A stretch of 64,000 bases of DNA, from contig NZ_CP080378.1 of NCBI RefSeq assembly GCF_019443445.1, positions 4,154,001-4,218,000 of the forward strand. The letters are read 5' to 3'. The position numbers and the translations under genes were made by a program. The notes below the pieces were generated by a model, which had not been told where the DNA came from, did not search any database, and worked only from the letters and a program-made list of their open reading frames with translations. Shown in pieces: positions 25,727 to 34,739 of this stretch. Every line of letters starts with the position of its first letter. Position 1 is the first letter of the stretch. Source of the DNA: Massilia sp. PAMC28688 (lineage in GTDB: Bacteria; Pseudomonadota; Gammaproteobacteria; Burkholderiales; Burkholderiaceae_D).

Positions 25727-27571
25727 TTGGAACAATTATTACCGTATTACGAGAGGGAGCTCGGATTCCTTCGCCGTTACTCGCGCGAGTTTTCAGAGCG
25801 CTACCCCAAGATCGCCGGCCGCCTCCTGATTGGCGGCGAGGTGTGCGAAGATCCGCACATCGAGCGCATGATCGAGTCGTTCGCGCTGCTCAATGCGCGC
25901 GTGGCCAAGCGCCTCGACGACGACTACCCGGAATTTACCGAAGCCCTGTTCGAGGTCCTGTACCCGCACTACCTGCGCCCGTTTCCCTCGTGCTCGATCG
26001 CGCGCATGGATTTTGCGGGCGCCGCAGCCCAGCTGACCACCGCCAGCACCATCGCGCGCGGCACCCAGCTCACCACCCGTCCCGTGCGCGGCGCGGCCTG
26101 CACCTTCCGCACGGCCTATCCCGTCACCGTGGCTCCGCTGGCACTGTCGGCGGCCTCGTTTGCGGCGATCATCGACACGCCCGAAGCTGTGCGCCCGCCG
26201 CCTGGCGCCACCTCGAGCGTTTCCATCACCATTTCCAGCACCGCCGAGCAGGTTTCGGTATCGCAGCTGAACCTGGACAAGCTGCGTGTCTTCATCGATG
26301 GCGAGCCCTCGTTTTGCGCGGCCCTGCGCGATGCGCTCTTCATGCGCACCGTGGCTGCCTACGTCGAAGCGGACGACAGCGGACGCTGGGTCCAGCTGCC
26401 GGGCATTCCTGTCAGCGTGGCCGGCTTTGACGAAGACGAATCGCTGATCGACTTCTCGGCCCGTTCGCACACCGCCTACCGGCTGCTGACCGAGTACTTC
26501 TGCTTTCCCGAGAAGTTCAATTTCTTCGACATCGACCTGTCCATGCTGGGCGCCCTGGTACCGATGGGCGCGCGCTCGCTCACGCTGCACCTGGCACTGT
26601 CGGGCATGCGTACCGACTCGAACACCGCGCGCATCCTTGGCACCCTGTCGACCAACAACGTGCTGCTCGGCTGCACGCCGGTCGTCAACCTGTTTCGCCA
26701 GCGCGGCGAACCGATTCGCCTCACCCATACCACCGCCAGCTATCCGGTGCTGGCCGACGCGCGCCGCGCATTCGCCTACGAAGTGCAATCCATCGACTCG
26801 GTCAAACTGGTGCGCCAGACGCCGCAGGGCGAATCGATCGTCCAGTTCCGCCCGTTCTACTCGCTGCGCCACGGCCAGACGCCGGAAAAAAGTGGCCACT
26901 ACTGGGTGGCGCGGCGCGACGAAACGCTGGGCGAGCGCAGTCCCGGCTTCGAGACCCAGATTTCGATCGTGGACATCGACTTCGACCCGGCCGAAGTGGA
27001 AACCGACACCCTGAGCCTGGAGCTCACCTGCACCAACCGCGACTTGCCGGCGTCGCTGGCCTACGGCCTGCGCGGGGGCGACCTGTTCCTCGAAGGCGGC
27101 TCCAGCGTGCGCTCGATCAGCTTTTTGCGCAAGCCGACGGCGTCGCACCGCTTCGAGCGCGGACGCGGTGCCCACTGGCGCCTGATATCGCACCTGTCGC
27201 TCAACCACCTGTCGCTGACCGACGGCGGCCTGGACGCCTTTCGCGAGATGCTGACACTGTACGACCTGCCGCGGTCGCCGTCTTCGCAGCGCCAGATTGG
27301 CGGCATCGCCGCCATTGCGCACAAGGCGGCCAACGCCTGGCTGCCGGGGAATCCATTCGCCTGCCTGGTGCGCGGAGTGGAAGTGCGCCTGACGGTGGAC
27401 GAAGAAGCGTTTGTCGGCAGCGGCATCCACGCCTTTGCCCACATCATCGAACGCTTCCTCGGCCTGTATGTGCACGCCAACAGCTTCACCCAGCTGGTCA
27501 TGGTATCGAATAAATCTGGAGAAGAGCTATTGAAATGCACGCCACGAAGCGGCGATTTGAGCCTGCTGTAA
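25727..27571 (+). CDS. tssF: T6SS baseplate protein TssF
   Basis: A 614-residue TssF starting at TTG 25727. GGGAG seven bases upstream supports this rare start. The family N-terminus LLPYYERELGFLRR is followed by FPKIAGRL-like and YPHYLRPFPS blocks, and the C-terminus has the RGVEVRLTVDEEAFVGSG segment. It forms the wedge with TssG and TssE and contacts VgrG. It ends 37 bases inside the next gene, so tssF and tssG are coupled. Confidence 0.95.
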   Translation: MEQLLPYYERELGFLRRYSREFSERYPKIAGRLLIGGEVCEDPHIERMIESFALLNARVAKRLDDDYPEFTEALFEVLYPHYLRPFPSCSIARMDFAGAAAQLTTASTIARGTQLTTRPVRGAACTFRTAYPVTVAPLALSAASFAAIIDTPEAVRPPPGATSSVSITISSTAEQVSVSQLNLDKLRVFIDGEPSFCAALRDALFMRTVAAYVEADDSGRWVQLPGIPVSVAGFDEDESLIDFSARSHTAYRLLTEYFCFPEKFNFFDIDLSMLGALVPMGARSLTLHLALSGMRTDSNTARILGTLSTNNVLLGCTPVVNLFRQRGEPIRLTHTTASYPVLADARRAFAYEVQSIDSVKLVRQTPQGESIVQFRPFYSLRHGQTPEKSGHYWVARRDETLGERSPGFETQISIVDIDFDPAEVETDTLSLELTCTNRDLPASLAYGLRGGDLFLEGGSSVRSISFLRKPTASHRFERGRGAHWRLISHLSLNHLSLTDGGLDAFREMLTLYDLPRSPSSQRQIGGIAAIAHKAANAWLPGNPFACLVRGVEVRLTVDEEAFVGSGIHAFAHIIERFLGLYVHANSFTQLVMVSNKSGEELLKCTPRSGDLSLL

Positions 27572-28617
27572 TCGAACGCCTGTTTCAGGAACCGTACCGC
27601 TTCGAATATTTCCAGGCGGTGCGTACGCTCGAACTGTGGCTCAAGCGCCATGGCACGGCGCAGCAGGGCATGGTGGCCAACTTCCTGCGCTTCCAGAATT
27701 CGACCTCGCTCAACTTCCCGGCCAGCCAGATCGAATCGATGCAGACCGAGCCGCGCGAGATGCAGCGCGACGCGCGCTCGCTTGGCGCCGCCCTCAAGGA
27801 CGCCTCGCTCAAGTACGTCCGCCTCACGCCCACCTTCATGGGCCTGTTGGGCGGCAATGGCGCGCTGCCGGCGCACTACACCGAGCGCATTGCCGCCCAC
27901 GTCTTGTACGAAAAGGACGAAGGCCCGCGCGCCTTTCTCGACACGTTCTCCAACCGATCGCTGGCCCTGTTCTATGAAGCCTGGCGCAAGTACCGGCTCG
28001 AACTGAAGTACCAGGTCGACGGCAAGGACACCTTCTTGCCGCTGCTGCTGTCGCTGGGCGGGCTTGGCAACGAATCGCTGCGCAAGCGCCTGACCGACGA
28101 CGAAGGTGGCGGGGTACTGGACGAGTCGATCGGCTACTTCGCCGCCGCCATGCGCCACCGGCCTGCGTCGGCCGTACAGATCTCGCGCGTGCTGGGCGAA
28201 TACTTTGGCCAGAACGTGCACGCCGAGCAGTTCATCGGCTGCTGGTACGACGTGCCGCCGGGCCAGCAGACCATGCTCGGTGGCGCCAATGCAGTGCTGG
28301 GCGCGGGCGCCATGTCCGGCTCGCGCGTGTGGCAGCGCGACCTGCGCATGCGGCTCGTGATCGGACCGCTGGACCGCGACAGCTTCGACGCCTTCCTCCC
28401 GGGCGGCAAGGCTGCGCGCGCGCTCAGGAGCATGCTCACCATGTTCACCGGCGTGACCATTGAATACGAAGTGCAGCTCGTGCTGCGCGCGGCCGACGTG
28501 AAGGGCGCGGCCCTGTCGGACGATAGCGGCGGGCGGCTGGGATGGGACAGTTTCCTCATCACCAGCGCCCAGTCGCAGGACCGCAAGGACGTGCGTTACG
28601 AAATCCATGCAGTGTAA
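27535..28617 (+). CDS. tssG: T6SS baseplate protein TssG
   Basis: A 360-residue TssG. Key segments are the N-terminal LFQEPYRFEYFQAVRTLE, the LTPTFMGLLGGNGALP block, and the C-terminal WDSFL strand. The GGAGAAG upstream of ATG 27535 supports this start even though it lies inside tssF in another frame. TssG with TssF dimers makes the baseplate wedge. The reading frame is intact. Confidence 0.95.
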   Translation: MHATKRRFEPAVIERLFQEPYRFEYFQAVRTLELWLKRHGTAQQGMVANFLRFQNSTSLNFPASQIESMQTEPREMQRDARSLGAALKDASLKYVRLTPTFMGLLGGNGALPAHYTERIAAHVLYEKDEGPRAFLDTFSNRSLALFYEAWRKYRLELKYQVDGKDTFLPLLLSLGGLGNESLRKRLTDDEGGGVLDESIGYFAAAMRHRPASAVQISRVLGEYFGQNVHAEQFIGCWYDVPPGQQTMLGGANAVLGAGAMSGSRVWQRDLRMRLVIGPLDRDSFDAFLPGGKAARALRSMLTMFTGVTIEYEVQLVLRAADVKGAALSDDSGGRLGWDSFLITSAQSQDRKDVRYEIHAV

Positions 28618-28648
28618 TTAAACGAGAAAACAACCCGAGGACTCCTGA

Positions 28649-31303
28649 ATGAGCATCAACCTGAAAACGCTGATCGGCAAACTGAATGAAACCAGCCGCA
28701 CGGCCGCCACCCGCGCCGCGAGCATCTGCGTCTCGCTCGGCCAGTTCGAGGTCGACCTTGAACACCTGTTCCTGGCACTGCTGGAGCAGCCCAAGAGCGA
28801 CTTTGCCATCATCGCGCGCCAGTGCGGCATCAGCCCCGGCATGCTGGAAGCGGACCTGCAGTCCGAAGTCCAGCGCCTCAAGGCCGGCAATACCCGCACG
28901 CCGGTGTTCTCGGCGCGCCTGCCGAAACTGTTTGAAAACGCGTGGCTGATAGCCTCGCTCGACCTGCAGTCCGGCCGCCTGGCCGAGATCCGCAGTGGCC
29001 ACCTGCTGCAGGCGCTGCTGACCGACCCGGAACTGGCGCAGCTGGCATACCGCGGCTCCAAGCTGTTCGACAAGTTCGACCTCGATCAGATCAAGCATAA
29101 TCTCGACAAGATCGCCGCCGGCTCGCAGGAGATCGTCGTCAACCAGCCGGTGGCCAAGGGCGAGGAGGGCGGTTCGGACCCGGTGGGTGAAATGACCGCG
29201 CAGGCCGGCACCAAGACCCCGTCGCTGGACCAGTTCACCACCAACCTCACGCAGCGTGCGCGCGAAGGCAAGGTCGATCCCGTCATCGGGCGCGATACGG
29301 AAATCCGCCAGGCGATCGACATCCTGATGCGGCGGCGCCAGAACAACCCGATCCTGACCGGCGAAGCGGGCGTGGGCAAGACCGCCGTGGTCGAAGGCCT
29401 GGCGCTGCGCATCGCCACCGGCGACGTGCCGGACGTGCTCAAGGGCGTCGAGATCCACACGCTGGACATGGGCCTGCTGCAGGCTGGCGCCAGCGTCAAG
29501 GGCGAGTTTGAAAATCGCCTGAAGAACGTCATCGACGAAGTCAAGAAAAGTCCGCACGCGATCATTTTGTTCATCGACGAAGCGCACACCATGATTGGTG
29601 CGGGGGGCGCGGCCGGCCAGAACGACGCGGCCAACCTGCTCAAGCCAGCGCTGGCGCGCGGCGAGCTGCGCACCATCGCCGCCACCACCTGGGGTGAATA
29701 CAAGAAATACTTTGAAAAGGACGCCGCCCTCGCGCGCCGCTTCCAGGTGATCAAGGTGGAAGAGCCGAGCGAAGAACTGGCATGCGCCATGCTGCGCGGG
29801 ATGGCGCCCCTGATGGAAAAGCACTTTGGCGTGCGTGTGTACGACGAAGCGATCACCGAAGCGGTGCGCCTGTCGCATCGCTACATCATGGGGCGCCAGC
29901 TCCCGGACAAGGCCATCAGCGTGCTCGATACAGCCTGCGCCAAGGTGGCACTGGGCCAGAACGCGACTCCTGCGCTGATCGAAAACTTGTCGCGCAAAGT
30001 CGAGCGCATCAGCGCCGAAGTGGCCTCGCTCGAACGCGAGCAGGCTTCGGGTGGAGCCCACGCGGTGCGCCTGAAGGAATTGATCGCCGAGCGCACCGCG
30101 CTGGCCGAACAGCAAAGCGCGTTGTCTGCGCGCTGGGACCAGGAAAAAGCGCTGACCGCCAAGATCATGGACGGCCGTCGCGCGCTCGAAGAGAGCGACA
30201 AGAAGGATCCGAGCCAGGCCAAGGATATTCAGTCGATGATGACCGAGCTGCGCGCGCTGCAGGGCGAAACACCGATGGTGCCGGTGCAGGTCGATGGGCA
30301 CGTGGTGGCGGAAATTGTCGCCGGCTGGACTGGTATCCCGCTGGGCAAAATGGTCAAGGACGAAATCAAGACAGTACTCAAGCTCAAGGACCTGCTCGAA
30401 GAGCGCGTGCTGGGGCAGCCATACGCGATCGAAGCGGTGGCGCAGCGCGTGCGTACCTCGCGCGCCAACCTGGATGACCCGAACAAGCCGAAGGGCGTCT
30501 TCCTGTTCGTCGGACCATCGGGCATTGGCAAGACCGAGACCGCGCTGGCCCTGGCCGATGTGCTGTACGGCGGCGAGCGAAAGCTCATCACCATCAACAT
30601 GAGCGAATACCAGGAAGCGCACAGCGTCTCCGGTCTCAAAGGTTCGCCACCGGGCTATGTTGGCTATGGCGAGGGCGGCGTGCTGACCGAAGCGGTGCGC
30701 CGCAATCCATACAGCGTGGTGCTGCTCGACGAAGTGGAAAAAGCGCATCCCGACGTGATGGAGCTGTTCTTCCAGGTGTTTGACAAAGGCGTGATGGATG
30801 ACGCGGAAGGGCGCGAGATCGACTTCAAGAACACCATCATCATCCTGACCTCGAACGTGGCCTCGAGCGCCATGATGAACGCGTGCCTGAACAAGACGGC
30901 TGAAGAAATGCCGACGCCGGAAGCGCTGGAAGAGCTGATTCGTCCGCACCTGATGAAGCAGTTCAAGCCCGCGTTCCTGGGCCGCCTGAAGGTGATTCCA
31001 TACTACCCATTGGGCGACGACGCGCTGGTGCAGATCATCGAACTGAAGATGCGCAAGATCCAGCAGCGCATCGCGGCCAATCACAAGGCGGAGCTGACGT
31101 ATGACGAAGCGCTGGTGGAAGCGGTGCTGGCGCGCTGCACGGAAGTCGATTCGGGCGCGCGCAACGTCGACAACATCCTCAACGGCACGCTGCTGCCCGA
31201 GATAGCCGAATCGGTACTGGCGAAGATGGCGGAGGGCGCCTCGATTGCCAAGATCAAGGTCAGCGCCGACAAGAAGGGGCAATTCAAGTATTCAATCAAA
31301 TAA
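28649..31303 (+). CDS. clpV: T6SS sheath-recycling ATPase ClpV (TssH)
   Basis: An 884-residue ClpB/ClpV AAA+ unfoldase: N-terminal Clp_N repeats (about 10-150), first ATPase with Walker A GEAGVGKTA at about 238-246, a middle coiled-coil (about 430-540), and second ATPase with Walker A GPSGIGKTE at 622-630. The N-terminal helix that grips the TssC tail marks it as ClpV rather than ClpB, and the T6SS setting agrees. It pulls contracted sheaths apart for reuse. It ends the operon, with a strong hairpin and T-run 18 bases after the stop. Confidence 0.95.
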   Translation: MSINLKTLIGKLNETSRTAATRAASICVSLGQFEVDLEHLFLALLEQPKSDFAIIARQCGISPGMLEADLQSEVQRLKAGNTRTPVFSARLPKLFENAWLIASLDLQSGRLAEIRSGHLLQALLTDPELAQLAYRGSKLFDKFDLDQIKHNLDKIAAGSQEIVVNQPVAKGEEGGSDPVGEMTAQAGTKTPSLDQFTTNLTQRAREGKVDPVIGRDTEIRQAIDILMRRRQNNPILTGEAGVGKTAVVEGLALRIATGDVPDVLKGVEIHTLDMGLLQAGASVKGEFENRLKNVIDEVKKSPHAIILFIDEAHTMIGAGGAAGQNDAANLLKPALARGELRTIAATTWGEYKKYFEKDAALARRFQVIKVEEPSEELACAMLRGMAPLMEKHFGVRVYDEAITEAVRLSHRYIMGRQLPDKAISVLDTACAKVALGQNATPALIENLSRKVERISAEVASLEREQASGGAHAVRLKELIAERTALAEQQSALSARWDQEKALTAKIMDGRRALEESDKKDPSQAKDIQSMMTELRALQGETPMVPVQVDGHVVAEIVAGWTGIPLGKMVKDEIKTVLKLKDLLEERVLGQPYAIEAVAQRVRTSRANLDDPNKPKGVFLFVGPSGIGKTETALALADVLYGGERKLITINMSEYQEAHSVSGLKGSPPGYVGYGEGGVLTEAVRRNPYSVVLLDEVEKAHPDVMELFFQVFDKGVMDDAEGREIDFKNTIIILTSNVASSAMMNACLNKTAEEMPTPEALEELIRPHLMKQFKPAFLGRLKVIPYYPLGDDALVQIIELKMRKIQQRIAANHKAELTYDEALVEAVLARCTEVDSGARNVDNILNGTLLPEIAESVLAKMAEGASIAKIKVSADKKGQFKYSIK

Positions 31304-31320
31304 GCGCAGTACCGATCGAG

Positions 31321-31358
31321 GGGGCTCAGTCACGTCACCCGTGCCTGGGCTTTTTTTT
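31321..31358 (+). terminator. Rho-independent terminator after clpV
   Basis: GGGCTCAG (31322-31329) pairs with CTGGGCT (31345-31351) with two wobble pairs. Inner CACG and CGTG extend the stem, and eight T follow (31351-31358). It ends the seven-gene T6SS structural operon and its leading lipoprotein gene. Confidence 0.75.
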
Positions 31359-31380
31359 AGCCCAACAAACCGTTCTCACC

Positions 31381-31445
31381 CCGGGGTCAGACCACTTAAA
31401 CCCACTAAAATCAATTTCCTCACGCCAGGGTCAGACCACTTAAAG
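31381..31445 (+). repeat. REP-like inverted repeat, left arm
   Basis: Two copies of GGGTCAGACCACTTAAA (31384-31400 and 31428-31444) are spaced 44 bases apart with ATCAATTTCC between them. The whole 65 bases recur, inverted and slightly diverged, at 31770-31856. Confidence 0.8.
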
Positions 31446-31769
31446 CGCGATTTTGCAATTAATTTCCGCGCGACTAATGAAAGACTTTGCGTAGAACAAG
31501 AAAAAGATGAATTGAGGGATATTTGGAAAGGTGTGCTTCCTTATCGAAGCATTTCGTCCGGCAAAAGCATGTCTCGCCCGGTACCGAGGGGCCTGAACAA
31601 GCCGGTGTAAGACATTTTTCTGGTGGCTGTGCGGATTTTTTTTGCCCGATTATTTTCGTGCAGATTTAAGAAGGCTGATAGACAGCTACAGCTGTTTCCT
31701 TATATCAGGTCTACGAGCTTCGGGCGTGGTGCTGACCACGATTTAAGATGCAAAATATTGCTTTTGATG
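31446..31769. other. AT-rich filler inside the REP-like inverted repeats
   Basis: 324 bases between the two repeat arms. A frame across the left arm reads a lysine/glutamate-rich helix then SRPVPRGLNKPV before stopping at 31610, which could be the worn C-terminus of a REP-associated transposase. No intact gene is present, and the base composition is low in GC. Confidence 0.4.
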
Positions 31770-31856
31770 TGTTTAAGTGGTCTGACCCCGCCTGTGGGAA
31801 ATTGATTTTGGTGCGTTTAAGTGGTCTGACCCCGCCGGTGGGAAATTGATTTGGCG
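31770..31856 (-). repeat. REP-like inverted repeat, right arm with tandem 44-bp units
   Basis: TTTAAGTGGTCTGACCCC occurs at 31772-31789 and 31816-31833, each followed by GTGGGAAATTGATTT, making a tandem 44-base unit. It is the inverted partner of 31381-31445. The arms lie between two convergent T6SS operons. Confidence 0.8.
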
Positions 31857-31917
31857 TAAGGCGCGAGCGCAGCAATAGCCACGTCGCGCCGGTTGCATCG
31901 CACGCGCAAGCGCCGTT

Positions 31918-32943
31918 TTATTCGGGAGATTTCACGCCCAGCAGTTCTTCAATGTGCGCCATCGATGCTTCGTCCTTGACCACGGAGCGCAGCCAGTCGT
32001 GCAAATTCTGCTGGCCGGCGTCGGCCGCCTTGTCGGCAAAGTACGATACCGGGCTATGCGGCTCGGTGCGGCGGAAGAACTCGGCCACCGCACGCAGTTG
32101 TGCCAGTGCCTGCGCGCGGTTGGTGATCGCGCCAGGCGGTCCCGATGGCCCTTGCGGCGCGATGTAAGGCATGCCCTGGTCGTTCGAGATAGTGCCGTAC
32201 TGCTCGCCCGCCGGCGCCACATCGTCCACCGCGACGGCAGCCACCGTCGGCATCAGGTGCATCATGTTCGATACCGCGTCGCGCGCGGCCGAGAAGCCCG
32301 GACTGTCGCGGCCCAGCCGCTCGTCGGCGGACTTTTCGAACTTGAGCAGCGCTTCCATCAGGTACAGCGCGTCGGCCGCAAAGGTGCTGCGGAACTGAGG
32401 CGAATTGGCACGCTTGGCGCTGTCCATATCCGACAGTTTGTTATCCGGATCGTTCGGATTCTTGCGTGCCTTGTCGAAGTCGAGCGTGGTGTAGCGCTTG
32501 CCATTGCCATCCGTGACCGGCATTTCCTTGAGCAGCGCCGGGATCCGCGACAAGATCCAGCTCAGGTTCCCGATGCGCTGGTCATGGTCGTCGCCGTCCG
32601 ATTCCGGGTACAGGCCGATATCCCAGTAATCATCGAGCAATCCAGCCAGCACCAGCAGGCCCTCGGCCAGGCCGCGCATGTGGTGTTTTTTGGCGCCCGC
32701 TTCCGACAGCCATACCGCCAGGCGCAGGTCCTTGGTCCGCTTTTCGAGCAGGGCGCTGCAGCTCTTGACGACAAAGTCCCAGTCGGCTTCTTTCAGTTCG
32801 GTGACCCATTCGCCCTGGTCGAGCGATGGGTCGTCGAACTTGCGCGCCTTGGCAATGGCGTCCAGTTCGGGAGCAAACGACAGGTCCTCGCCAGCTGGCT
32901 GGTTATCGCTGATGGGGTTGAGCAGTTGATCGGCTACAAACAT
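31918..32943 (-). CDS. tssA: T6SS cap/initiator protein TssA
   Basis: A 341-residue TssA with the ImpA N-terminal domain: PISDNQPAGEDLSF at the start, then WVTELKEADWDFV and LRLAVWLSEA. The C-terminal half is helical, and its length puts it with the shorter TssA class. It primes baseplate and tail assembly and may stay at the growing sheath tip. It is the last gene of the minus operon that begins with the tagX-like gene, 24 bases after the OmpA gene. Confidence 0.93.
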   Translation of the reverse strand: MFVADQLLNPISDNQPAGEDLSFAPELDAIAKARKFDDPSLDQGEWVTELKEADWDFVVKSCSALLEKRTKDLRLAVWLSEAGAKKHHMRGLAEGLLVLAGLLDDYWDIGLYPESDGDDHDQRIGNLSWILSRIPALLKEMPVTDGNGKRYTTLDFDKARKNPNDPDNKLSDMDSAKRANSPQFRSTFAADALYLMEALLKFEKSADERLGRDSPGFSAARDAVSNMMHLMPTVAAVAVDDVAPAGEQYGTISNDQGMPYIAPQGPSGPPGAITNRAQALAQLRAVAEFFRRTEPHSPVSYFADKAADAGQQNLHDWLRSVVKDEASMAHIEELLGVKSPE

Positions 32944-32967
32944 GATGTCCTCTATATGCGGCGACGC

Positions 32968-33750
32968 TTACTGCGCCAGCCTGAATTCGATGCGGCGATT
33001 GCGCGCGCGCCCTTCCGGGGTGTCGTTACTGGCAATTGGCCGGTCGGAGCCCTGGCCGGTGGCGCTCATTAGGTCGCTGTTGATGCCACGGTCTGCCAGG
33101 TAGGTCTTGACCGCTTCGGCGCGTGCCTGCGACAGGTTCTGGTTGCTGGCCCGCAGCCCCTGGTTGTCAGTGTGCCCGATCAGGTCCACTTTGCGGTCCT
33201 TCAGCTTGAGCATGGCGGCCGCCATTTCGTCGAGAATGGCGCGACCGGCCGGCGTCAGTGTGGCTTTGCCGCTTTCAAATTCGATGGTGCGGTTGGCCAG
33301 CGTCGTGTCGAGCACACTCTGGTCAGCCGCTGATACGCGCAGGCCGTTGCTGACGGTGTAGGTGGGATTGAGGCTGGTGGCGACGTTGCTGGCGATTTTC
33401 TGGCGCACCGCTTCGTTGGCCACTTCGCCCTTCAGGCTCACGGCATTGCCATCAATCTTGAGCTGCCCGCGCGTGATCTGCTTGAGCTCAGGCGTGATGA
33501 GCTTTGCAACATAGCCGTTCCAGTTGGGTGGCAGGGTGACAGAGCCAACGCTGATCTGGTCGACCACGAGGTTGGCGCCGTAGACTTCGCGCAGCTTGGC
33601 CAGGACCGATGCCTTGCTCGCTTCGTCGGGGACGGTGCCGGTAACGACCACCTGGCCCGGCTGGACCAGCGTGTTCTGGGCCCGCGCCGGGGCGGAGTAA
33701 GCCAGGGCGAGGCTAAGTGTAAGTGCGGAGAGGGTTGCTAGTTGACGCAT
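32968..33750 (-). CDS. T6SS-associated OmpA-family peptidoglycan-binding protein
   Basis: A 260-residue exported protein: signal peptide 1-24 (ending ARA), two BON-like repeats (about 30-135; each with a TGTV or LKGEV strand), and a C-terminal OmpA domain with IEFESGKATLT, LIGHTDNQG, LSQARAEAV and ARNRRIEF. The OmpA domain binds diaminopimelate in the cell wall, so it can anchor the secretion complex that lacks such a domain in TssL. It is sometimes named TagL or TagN; the name is left open. It starts two bases after the tagF stop. Confidence 0.88.
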   Translation of the reverse strand: MRQLATLSALTLSLALAYSAPARAQNTLVQPGQVVVTGTVPDEASKASVLAKLREVYGANLVVDQISVGSVTLPPNWNGYVAKLITPELKQITRGQLKIDGNAVSLKGEVANEAVRQKIASNVATSLNPTYTVSNGLRVSAADQSVLDTTLANRTIEFESGKATLTPAGRAILDEMAAAMLKLKDRKVDLIGHTDNQGLRASNQNLSQARAEAVKTYLADRGINSDLMSATGQGSDRPIASNDTPEGRARNRRIEFRLAQ

Positions 33751-33752
33751 GA

Positions 33753-34739
33753 TCAGCTTCCGATAAACGCCGCGCGCAGCGAATCAAGCGCGGATTTGAG
33801 TGACAGTGTGGGCTGGCTGAGATAGGTGGAGAGCTTCTTGACGGCGTAGTCGTCGTTCACCTGTTCTTCCACCCAGTCCAGTTGGTCGAACGCGATATGG
33901 CGCTCGGCGCCGGCCTGCGGGTCCATGATGGCGCGCAGCGTCTGCGCCGATGCCCCGCTAAAGCCCAGCACCAGCACCGGCTTGCCGCCAATGCGCGTGA
34001 TGAACAGTGCCAGTTCAAAGTCGGCGCGGGCCAAAAATGGGGTGATCAGGTGCATCCAGAATGCGGCTACCAGATTGCGGTACATGGGGTCGGTGGGCAG
34101 CGGCAGCAGCAGGCTCTTTTCGAGGCGGCTGGAGCTGCTGGCCATGACCGGCTGCAGCAGGAAACCCAGGGCCAGCAGCACCTGGCGCACCGAGCCCGGA
34201 AAGCCGGATTGGGTCAGCAAGGCGTCGAGTGCGCCGACTGTTTGCAGATCCAGGAAATCCTGGAAGGCGGCGTCGTAGGCGGTGGAGCGCAGGTCAACTT
34301 CGATGATGTGGCTGGCAGCGGCCTGCAAGGGCGCTGCGGCATCGCTGGCACCGGTCACGCTGGTGCTCAGTGCCTCCAGGCGGTTCCACAAGCGATTCAG
34401 TACCAGCGGCGCGTCCGGTACAAAGGTGGCCGGATCGGGCACTTCCATGGTGCTCATCATCAGAAACGGGAAACGGCGGCTGGACTGGTCGCTGCTGGCC
34501 ACAATATGGCCGGCGATGGCGTGCCGGCGGCGCGGGCCGATGAAGGCGAAGTGCAGCGGCGAGACCGCGTCGTAACTGAGCTTCCAGCGCGCGTCCGATG
34601 CCATCAGGTCCATGGCCTGCGCCAGCCAGTCGTCGAGCACCTTGATTAATGCAGGGTTGTCGCTGCCCTTGACGAAGTCGCCGCGGCTGGGGATCTTGCC
34701 GAAGTAGCCAACCGCCGTTGGGGTAGGAGCACGCATCAT
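33753..34739 (-). CDS. tagF: T6SS accessory protein TagF
   Basis: A 328-residue TagF/ImpM-family (DUF2094) protein, recognised by the N-terminal VGYFGKIPSRGDFVKG and the LNRLW segment. In other bacteria TagF holds back T6SS assembly post-translationally, often in balance with a Ser/Thr kinase pathway. No PppA, PpkA or Fha gene is seen in this window, so that pathway may be elsewhere or absent. The start codon overlaps the tssM stop. A double Met start leaves a one-codon ambiguity. Confidence 0.92.
   Translation of the reverse strand: MMRAPTPTAVGYFGKIPSRGDFVKGSDNPALIKVLDDWLAQAMDLMASDARWKLSYDAVSPLHFAFIGPRRRHAIAGHIVASSDQSSRRFPFLMMSTMEVPDPATFVPDAPLVLNRLWNRLEALSTSVTGASDAAAPLQAAASHIIEVDLRSTAYDAAFQDFLDLQTVGALDALLTQSGFPGSVRQVLLALGFLLQPVMASSSSRLEKSLLLPLPTDPMYRNLVAAFWMHLITPFLARADFELALFITRIGGKPVLVLGFSGASAQTLRAIMDPQAGAERHIAFDQLDWVEEQVNDDYAVKKLSTYLSQPTLSLKSALDSLRAAFIGS

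Noticed and set aside
28559..31282. A 907-codon minus-strand frame opposite clpV
   Set aside because: A shadow of the ClpV gene caused by GC-rich codon bias; its composition is unlike a protein and ClpV motifs are unambiguous.
31346..31364. TGGGCT and AGCCCA around a T-run as a separate hairpin
   Set aside because: The T-run would be in the loop. The upstream pairing GGGCTCAG with CTGGGCT leaves the T-run as a proper terminator tail and fits better.
31381..31856. A CRISPR array from the spaced repeats
   Set aside because: Only four units, in inverted pairs, with the inter-unit sequence itself repeated; no unique spacers and no cas genes.
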